From Isoperla grammatica (taxonomy: Eukaryota; Arthropoda; Insecta; Plecoptera; Perlodidae), in the NCBI GenBank assembly GCA_945910005.1, contig CAMDTW010000642.1:1-64000 (forward strand): a stretch of 64,000 nucleotides of DNA, written 5' to 3'. Below are positions 51,846 to 61,296 of this stretch, piece after piece. The notes beneath the pieces are model-generated. The model was not told the DNA's origin, did no database searches, and worked only from the letters and a program-made list of their open reading frames with translations. Position 1 is the first letter of the stretch, and each line of letters starts with the position of its first letter. Position numbers and translations under genes: made by a program.

Positions 51846-54800
51846 TGCATGTAGTGGCTTCTATGTCACTGATTTAGCGCAGGGTTTATCAAGTACAGTC
51901 ACCGTCACAAGCAAGGAAACATGCGTTGTCCTGATACGTTGCATGTAGTGGCTTTCATGTCACTGACTTAGCGCAGGGTTTATCAAGTACAGTCACCGTC
52001 ACAAGCAAGGAAACATGCGTTGTCCTAATACGTCGCATGTAGTGGCTTTCATGTCACTGACTTAGCGCAGGGTTTATCAAGTACAGTGTCCGTCACAAGC
52101 AAGGAAACATGAGTAGTCCTGATATGTTGCATGTAGTGGCTTCTATGTCACTGACTTAGCGCAAGGTTTATCAAGTACAGTCACCGTCACAAGCGAGGAA
52201 ACATGCGGTGTCCTGATACGTTGCATGTAGTGGCTTTCATGTCACTGACTTAGTGCAGGGTTTATCAATTACAGTCACCGTCACAAGCAAGAAAACATGC
52301 GTTGTCCTGATATGTTGCATGTAGTGGCTTCTATGTCACTGACTAAGCGCAGGGTTTATCAAGTACAGTCACCGTCACAAGCGAGGAAACATGCGTTGTC
52401 CTCATATGTTGCATAAAGTGGCTTCAATGTCACTGACTTAGCGCAAGGTTTATCAAGTACAGTCACCTTCACAAGCGAGGACACATGCGTTGTTCTCATA
52501 TGTTGCATGAAGTGGCTTTCATGTCACTGACTTAGCGCAGGATTTATCAAGTACAGTCACCGTCACAAGCGAGGAAACATGCGTTGTTCTCATAAGTTGC
52601 ATGAAGTGGCTTTCATGTCACTGACTTAGCGCAGGGTTTATCAAGTACAGTCACCGTCACAAGCAAGAAAACATGCGTTGTCCTGATATGTTGCATGTAG
52701 TAGCTTCTATGTAACTGACTAAGCGCAGGGTTTATCAAGTACAGTCACCGTCACAAGCAAGGAAACATGCGTTGTCCTGATATGTTGCATGTAGTGGCCT
52801 TCATGTCACTGACTTAGCGCAAGGTTTATCAAGTACAGTCACCGTCACAAGCAAGGAAACATGCGTTATCCTGATATGTTGCATGAAGTGGCTTCTATGT
52901 CACTTACTTAGCGCAGGGTTTATCAAGTACAGTCACCGTCACAAGCAAGGAAACATGCGTTGTCCTGATATGTTGCATGTAGTGGCCTTCATGTCACTGA
53001 CTTAGCGCAAGGTTTATCGAGTAAAGTCACCGTCACAAGCAAGGAAACATGCGTTGTCCTGATATGTTGCATGTAGTGGCTTCTATGTCACTGACTTAGC
53101 GCAGGGTTTATCAAGTACAGTCACCGTCACAAGCAAGGAAACATGCGTTGTCCTCATACGTTGCATGAAGTGGCTTCTATGTCACTGACTTAGCGCAAGG
53201 TTTATCAAGTACACCGTCACAAGCAAGGAAACATGCGTTGTCCTGATATGTTGCATATAGTGGCTTCTATGTCACTGACTAAGCGCAGGGTTTATCAAGT
53301 ACAGTCACCGTCACAATAGAGAAAACATGCGTTGTCCTCATACGTTGCATGTAGTGGCTTCTATGTCACTGACTTAGCTCAGGGTTTATCAAGTACAGTC
53401 ACCGTCACAAGCGAGGAAACATGCGTTGTTCTGATATGTTGCATGTAGTGGCTTTCATGTCACTGACTTAGCTCAGGGTTTATCAAGTACAGTCACCGTT
53501 TCAAGCGTGGAAAAATGCGTTGTCCTCATATGTTGCATGTAGTAGCTTCTATGTCACTGACTTAGCGCAGGGTTTATCAAGTACAGTCACCGTCACAAGC
53601 AAGGAAACATGCGTTGTCCTCATACGTTGCATGTAGTGGCTTCTATGTCACTGACTTAGCGCAGGGTTTATCAAGTACAGTCACCGTCACAAGCAAGGAA
53701 ACATGCGTTGTCCTCATACGTTGCATGTAGTGGCTTCTATGTCACTGACTTAGCGCAGGGTTTATCAAGTACAGTCACCGTCACAAGCAAGGAAACATGC
53801 GTTGTCCTGATACGTTGCATGTAGTGGCTTTCATGTCACTGACTTAGCGCAGGGTTTATCAAGTACAGTCACCGTCACAAGCAAGGAAACATGCGTTGTC
53901 CTAATACGTCGCATGTAGTGGCTTTCATGTCACTGACTTAGCGCAGGGTTTATCAAGTACAGTGTCCGTCACAAGCAAGGAAACATGAGTAGTCCTGATA
54001 TGTTGCATGTAGTGGCTTCTATGTCACTGACTTAGCGCAAGGTTTATCAAGTACAGTCACCGTCACAAGCGAGGAAACATGCGGTGTCCTGATACGTTGC
54101 ATGTAGTGGCTTTCATGTCACTGACTTAGTGCAGGGTTTATCAATTACAGTCACCGTCACAAGCAAGAAAACATGCGTTGTCCTGATATGTTGCATGTAG
54201 TGGCTTCTATGTCACTGACTAAGCGCAGGGTTTATCAAGTGCAGTCACCGTCACAAGAAAGGAAACATGCGTTGTCCTCATACGTTGCATGTAGTGGCTT
54301 CTATGTCACTGACTTAGCGCAAGGTTTATCAAGTACAGTCACCGTCACAAGCAAGGAAACATGCGTTGTGCTGATACGTTGCATGTAGTGGCTTTCATGT
54401 CACTGACTTAGCGCAGGGTTTATCAAGTACAGTCACCGTCACAAGCAAGGAAACATGCATTGTCCTGATACGTTTCATGTAGTGGCTTCTATGTCACTGG
54501 CTAAGCGCAGGGTTTATCAAGTACAGTCACCGTCACAATAGAGAAAACATGCGTTGTCCTGATACGTTGCATGTAGTGGCTTCTATGTCACTGACTTAGC
54601 GCAGGGTTTATCAAGTACAGTCACCGTCACAAACAAGGAAACATGCGTTGTCCTCATACGTTGCATGTAGTGGCTTCTATGTCACTGACTTAGCGCATTG
54701 TTTATCAAGTAAAGTCACCGTCACAAGCGAGGAAACATGCGTTGTCCTCATACGTTTCATGTAGTGGCTTCTATGTCACTGACTTAGCGCAGGGTTTATC

Positions 54801-57011
54801 AAGTACAGTCACCTTCACAAGTGAGGAAACATGAGTTGTCCTCATATTTTGCATGAAGTGGCTTTCATGTCATTGACTCAGCGCAGGGTTTATCAAGTAC
54901 AGTCACCTTCACAAGCGAGGAAACATGCGTTGTTCTCATATGTTGCATGAAGTGGCTTTCATGTCACTGACTTAGCGCAGGGTTTATCAAGAACAGTCAC
55001 CGTCACAAGCGAGGAAACATGCGTTGTCCTCATACGTTGCATGTAGTGGCTTCTATGTCACTAACTTAGCGCAGGGTTTATCAAGTACAGTCACCTTCAC
55101 AAGCGAGGAAACATGCGTTGTTCTCATATGTTGCATGAAGTGGCTTTCTTGTCACTGACTAAGCGCAGGGTTAATCAAGTACAGTCACCGTCACAAGCGA
55201 GGAAACATGCGTTGTTCTCATATGTTGCATTGAGTGACTTTCATGTCACTGACTTAGCGCAAAGTTTATCAAGTACAGTCACCGTCACAAGCAAGGAAAC
55301 ATGCGTTGTCCTGATATGTTGCATGTAGTGGCTTCTATGTCACTGACATAGCGCAGGGTTTATCAAGTACAGTCACCGTCACAAGCGAGGAAACATGCGT
55401 TGTCCTCATATGTTGCATAAAGTGGCTTCAATGTCACTGACTTAGCGCAAGGTTTATCAAGTACAGTCACCTTCACAAGCGAGGACACATGCGTTGTTCT
55501 CATATGTTGCATGAAGTGGCTTTCATGTCACTGACTTAGCGGAGGGTTTATCAAGTACAGTCACCGTCACAAGCGAGGAAACATGCGTTGTTCTCATATG
55601 TTGCATGAAGTGGCTTTCATGTCACTGACTTAGCGCAGAGTTTATCAAGTACAGTCACCGTCACAAGCAAGGAAACATGCGTTGTCCTGATATGTTGCAT
55701 GTAGTAGCTTCTATGTAACTGACTAAGCGCAGGGTTTATCAAGTACAGTCACCGTCACAAGCAAGGAAACATGCGTTGTCCTTATATGTTGCATGTAGTG
55801 GCCTTCATGTCACTGACTTAGCGCAAGGTTTATCAAGTACAGTCACCGTCACAAGCAAGGAAACATGCGTTATCCTGATATGTTGCATGAAGTGGCTTCT
55901 ATGTCACTTACTTAGCGCAGGGTTTATCAAGTACAGTCACCGTCACAAGCAAGGAAACATGCGTTGTCCTCATATGTTGCATGTAGTGGCTTCTATGTCA
56001 CTGACTTAGCGCAGGGTTTATCAAGTACAGTCACCGTCACAAGCAAGGAAACATGCGTTGTCCTCATATTTTGCATGTAGTGGCTTCTATGTCACTGACT
56101 TAGCGCAGGGTTTATCAAGTACAGTCACCTTCACAAGCGAGGAAACATGCGTTGTTCTCATATGTTGCATGAAGTGGCTTTCATGTCACAGACTTAGCGC
56201 GGGGTTTATTAAGTACAGTCACCGTCACAATAGAGGAAACATGCGTTGTTCTCATATGTTGCATGAAGTGGCTTTCATGTCACTGACTTAGCGCAGGGTT
56301 TATCAAGTACAGTCACCGTCACAAGCAAGGAAACATGCGTTGTCCTGATATGTTGCATGAAGTAGCTTCTATGTCACTGACTTAGCGCAGGGTTTATCAA
56401 GTACAGTCACCGTCACAAGCAAGGAAACATGCGTTGTCCTTATATGTTGCATGTAGTGGCTTCTATGTCACTGACTTACCGCAGGGTTGATCAAGTACAG
56501 TCACCTTCACAAGAGGGGAAACATGCGTTGTTCTCATATGTTGCATGAAGTGGCTTTCATGTCACTGACTTAGCGCATGGTTTATCAAGTACAGTCACCG
56601 TCACAAGCGAGGAAACATGCGTTGTTCTCATATGTTGCATGAAGTGGCTTTCATGTCACTGACTTAGCGCAGGGTTTATCAAGTACAGTCACCGTCACAA
56701 GCAAGGAATCATGCGTTGTCCTGATATGTTGCATGTTGTGGCTTCTATGTCACTGACTAAGCGCAGGGTTTATCAAGTACAGTCACCGTCACAAGCAAGG
56801 AAACATGCGTTGTCCTGATATGTTGCATGTAGTGGCCTTCATGTCACTGACTTAGCGCAAGGTTTATCAAGTAAAGTCACCGTCACAAGCAAGGAAACAT
56901 GCGTTGTCCTGATATGTTGCATGAAGTGGCTTCTATGTCACTGACTTAGCGCAGGGTTTATCAAGTACAGTCACCGTCACAAGCAAGGAAACATGCGTTG
57001 TCCTCATACGT
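51846..57011 (+). repeat. HOR block C, copy 2 (5,166 bp)
   Basis: Tandem copy of 46680-51845. The junction is the monomer around 51840-51880. Left of it the sequence follows the end of the HOR. Right of it the units (GATACG, then CTAATACGTCGC) are those found at 46740 onwards. Differences from copy 1 include CACTGGCTAAGCGC near 54495 and GCGCATTGTTTATC near 54695. After 57011 the two copies part, because copy 2 continues into the GAAGTGG/GTACACCGTC monomer that the duplication junction skipped. Confidence 0.92.
53137..53226 (+). repeat. 90-bp contracted monomer in C2
   Basis: Copy of 47971-48060 at an offset of 5,166 bp and the source of 61297-61386 at 8,160 bp. It has no partner 20 monomers upstream, because the duplication junction near 51845 removed that part of the module. 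Confidence 0.88.
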
Positions 57012-58767
57012 TGCATGAAGTGGCTTCTATGTCACTGACTTAGCGCAAGGTTTATCAAGTACACCGTCACAAGCAAGGAAACATGCGATGTCCTGATATG
57101 TTGCATATAGTGGCTTCTATGTCACTGACTAAGCGCAGGGTTTATCAAGTACAGTCACCGTCACAATAGAGAAAACATGCGTTGTCCTCATACGTTGCAT
57201 GTAGTGGCTTCTATGTCACTGACTTAGCTCAGGGTTTATCAAGTACAGTCACCGTCACAAGCGAGGAAACATGCGTTGTTCTGATATGTTGCATGTAGTG
57301 GCTTTCATGTCACTGACTTAGCTCAGGGTTTATCAAGTACAGTCACCGTTTCAAGCGTGGAAAAATGCGTTGTCCTCATATGTTGCATGTAGTAGCTTCT
57401 ATGTCACTGACTTAGCGCAGGGTTTATCAAGTACAGTCACCGTCACAAGCAAGGAAACATGCGTTGTCCTCATACGTTGCATGTAGTGCCTTCTATGTCA
57501 CTGACTTAGCGCAGGGTTTATCAAGTACAGTCACCGTCACAAGCAAGGAAACATGCGTTGTCCTCATACGTTGCATGTAGTGGCTTCTATGTCACTGACT
57601 TAGCGCAGGGTTTATCAAGTACAGTCACCGTCACAAGCAAGGAAACATGCGTTGTCCTGATACGTTGCATGTAGTGGCTTTCATGTCACTGACTTAGCGT
57701 AGGGTTTATCAAGTACAGTCACCGTCACAAGCAAGGAAACATGCGTTGTCCTAATACGTCGCATGTAGTGGCTTTCATGTCACTGACTTAGCGCAAGGTT
57801 TATCAAGTACAGTCACCGTCACAAGCGAGGAAACATGCGGTGTCCTGATACGTTGCATGTAGTGGCTTTCATGTCACTGACTTAGTGCAGGGTTTATCAA
57901 TTACAGTCACCGTCACAAGCAAGAAAACATGCGTTGTCCTGATATGTTGCATGTAGTGGCTTCTATGTCACTGACTAAGCGCAGGGTTTATCAAGTACAG
58001 TCACCGTCACAAGCGAGGAAACATGCGTTGTCCTCATATGTTGCATAAAGTGGCTTCAATGTCACTGACTTAGCGCAAGGTTTATCAAGTACAGTCACCT
58101 TCACAAGCGAGGACACATGCGTTGTTCTCATATGTTGCATGAAGTGGCTTTCATGTCACTGACTTAGCGCAGGGTTTATCAAGTACAGTCACCGTCCAAG
58201 CGAGGAAACATGCGTTGTTCTCATAAGTTGCATGAAGTGGCTTTCATGTCACTGACTTAGCGCAGGGTTTATCAAGTACAGTCACCGTCACAAGCAAGGA
58301 AACATGCGTTGTCCTGATATGTTGCATGTAGTAGCTTCTATGTAACTGACTAAGCGCAGGGTTTATCAAGTACAGTCACCGTCACAAGCAAGGAAACATG
58401 CGTTGTCCTGATATGTTGCATGTAGTGGCCTTCATGTCACTGACTTAGCGCAAGGTTTATCAAGTACAGTCACCGTCACAAGCAAGGAAACATGCGTTAT
58501 CCTGATATGTTGCATGAAGTGGCTTCTATGTCACTTACTTAGCGCAGGGTTTATCAAGTACAGTCACCGTCACAAGCAAGGAAACATGCGTTGTCCTGAT
58601 ATGTTGCATGTAGTGGCCTTCATGTCACTGACTTAGCGCAAGGTTTATCGAGTAAAGTCACCGTCACAAGCAAGGAAACATGCGTTGTCCTGATATGTTG
58701 CATGTAGTGGCTTCTATGTCACTGACTTAGCGCAGGGTTTATCAAGTACAGTCACCGTCACAAGCAA
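56987..58767 (+). repeat. 20-monomer module missing one unit (19 monomers)
   Basis: From the 90-bp monomer at 56987-57076 to that at 58768-58857, 1,781 bp. The unit carrying CAGTGTCCGTC and ATGAGTAGTCC is missing near 57790: the CTAATACGTCGC monomer there ends with GCGCAAGGTTT, the end of the missing unit. A further base is lost at ACCGTCCAAGCGAGG (about 58193). Confidence 0.86.
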
Positions 58768-60005
58768 GGAAACATGCGTTGTCCTCATACGTTGCATGAA
58801 GTGGCTTCTATGTCACTGACTTAGCGCAAGGTTTATCAAGTACACCGTCACAAGCAAGGAAACATGCGTTGTCCTGATATGTTGCATATAGTGGCTTCTA
58901 TGTCACTGACTAAGCGCAGGGTTTATCAAGTAAAGTCACCGTCACAATAGAGAAAACATGCGTTGTCCTCATACGTTGCATGTAGTGGCTTCTATGTCAC
59001 TGACTTAGCTCAGGGTTTATCAAGTACAGTCACCGTCACAAGCGAGGAAACATGCGTTGTTCTCATATGTTGCATGAAGTGGCTTTCATGTCACTGACTT
59101 AGCGCAGGGGGATCAAGTACAGTCACCGTCACAAGCAAGGAAACATGCGTTGTCCTGATATGTTGCATGTTGTGGCTTCTATGTCACTGACTAAGCGCAA
59201 GGTTTATCAAGTACAGTCACCGTCACAAGCAAGGAAACATGCGTTGTCCTGATATGTTGCATGTAGTGGCCTTCATGTCACTGACTTAGCGCAAGGTTTA
59301 TCAAGTAAAGTCACCGTCACAAGCAAGGAAACATGCGTTGTCCTGATATGTTGCATGTAGTGGCTTCTATGTCACTGACATAGCGCAGGGTTTATCAAGT
59401 ACAGTCACCGTCACAAGCAAGGAAACATGCGTTGTCCTCATACGTTGCATGAAGTGGCTTCTATGTCACTGACTTAGCGCAAGGTTTATCAAGTACACCG
59501 TCACAAGCAAGGAAACATGCGTTGTCCTGATATGTTGCATATAGTGGCTTCTATGTCACTGACTAAGCGCAGGTATTATCAAGTACAGTCACCGTCACAA
59601 TAGAGAAAACATGCGTTGTCCTCATACGTTGCATGTAGTGGCTTCTATGTCACTGACTAAGCTCAGGGTTTATCAAGTACAGTCACCGTCACAAGCGAGG
59701 AAACATGCGTTGTTCTGATATGTTGCATGTAGTGGCTTTCATGTCACTGACTTAGCTCAGGGTTTATCAAGTACAGTCACCGTTTCAAGCGTGGAAAAAT
59801 GCGTTGTCCTCATATGTTGCATGTAGTAGCTTCTATGTCACTGACTTAGCGCAGGGTTTATCAAGTACAGTCACCGTCACAAGCAAGGAAACATGCGTTG
59901 TCCTCATACGTTGCATGTAGTGGCTTCTATGTCACTGACTTAGCGCAGGGTTTATCAAGTACAGTCACCGTCACAAGCAAGGAAACATGCGTTGTCCTCA
60001 TACGT
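57012..60005 (+). repeat. Rearranged interval between C2 and C3
   Basis: About 32 monomers that raise the C2-to-C3 spacing from 55 to 87 monomers. It holds a 19-monomer module, a 7-monomer step between 90-bp monomers (58768 to 59421) and the start of another module at 59421. A hybrid monomer at about 59042-59134 joins the left part of a GCGAGG/TTCT unit to a GGGGGATCAAG unit, after which the order follows 45781 onwards at an offset of 13,326 bp. Confidence 0.83.
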
Positions 60006-61296
60006 TGCATGTAGTGGCTTCTATGTCACTGACTTAGCGCAGGGTTTATCAAGTACAGTCACCGTCACAAGCAAGGAAACATGCGTTGTCCTGATACGTT
60101 GCATGTAGTGGCTTTCATGTCACTGACTTAGCGCAGGGTTTATCAAGTACAGTCACCGTCACAAGCAAGGAAACATGCGTTGTCCTAATACGTCGCATGT
60201 AGTGGCTTTCATGTCACTGACTTAGCGCAGGGTTTATCAAGTACAGTGTCCGTCACAAGCAAGGAAACATGAGTAGTCCTGATATGTTGCATGTAGTGGC
60301 TTCTATGTCACTGACTTAGCGCAAGGTTTATCAAGTACAGTCACCGTCACAAGCGAGGAAACATGCGGTGTCCTGATACGTTGCATGTAGTGGCTTTCAT
60401 GTCACTGACTTAGTGCAGGGTTTATCAATTACAGTCACCGTCACAAGCAAGAAAACATGCGTTGTCCTGATATGTTGCATGTAGTGGCTTCTATGTCACT
60501 GACTAAGCGCAGGGTTTATCAAGTACAGTCACCGTCACAAGCGAGGAAACATGCGTTGTCCTCATATGTTGCATAAAGTGGCTTCAATGTCACTGACTTA
60601 GCGCAAGGTTTATCAAGTACAGTCACCTTCACAAGCGAGGACACATGCGTTGTTCTCATATGTTGCATGAAGTGGCTTTCATGTCACTGACTTAGCGCAG
60701 GATTTATCAAGTACAGTCACCGTCACAAGCAAGGAAACATGCGTTGTTCTCATAAGTTGCATGAAGTGGCTTTCATGTCACTGACTTAGCGCAGGGTTTA
60801 TCAAGTACAGTCACCGTCACAAGCAAGAAAACATGCGTTGTCCTGATATGTTGCATGTAGTAGCTTCTATGTAACTGACTAAGCGCAGGGTTTATCAAGT
60901 ACAGTCACCGTCACAAGCAAGGAAACATGCGTTGTCCTGATATGTTGCATGTAGTTGCCTTCATGTCAATGACTTAGCGCAAGGTTTATCAAGTACAGTC
61001 ACCGTCACAAGCAAGGAAACATGCGTTATCCTGATATGTTGCATGAAGTGGCTTCTATGTCACTTACTTAGCGCAGGGTTTATCAAGTACAGTCACCGTC
61101 ACAAGCAAGGAAACATGCGTTGTCCTGATATGTTGCATGTAGTGGCCTTCATGTCACTGACTTAGCGCAAGGTTTATCGAGTAAAGTCACCGTCACAAGC
61201 AAGGAAACATGCGTTGTCCTGATATGTTGCATGTACTGGCTTCTATGTCACTGACTTAGCGCAGGGTTTATCAAGTACAGTCACCGTCACAAGCAA
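59421..61296 (+). repeat. 20-monomer module (1,876 bp), spanning into C3
   Basis: Bounded by 90-bp monomers at 59421-59510 and 61297-61386, with complete internal order. Private changes include GCAGGTATTATC (about 59570) and GTAGTTGCCTTCATG (about 60952). Confidence 0.89.

Noticed and set aside
46680..57011. Calling the C1/C2 duplication an assembly error
   Set aside because: It cannot be excluded without reads, but the copies differ at several bases and C3 is a further, more diverged copy of the same order. A real duplication is the simpler reading.
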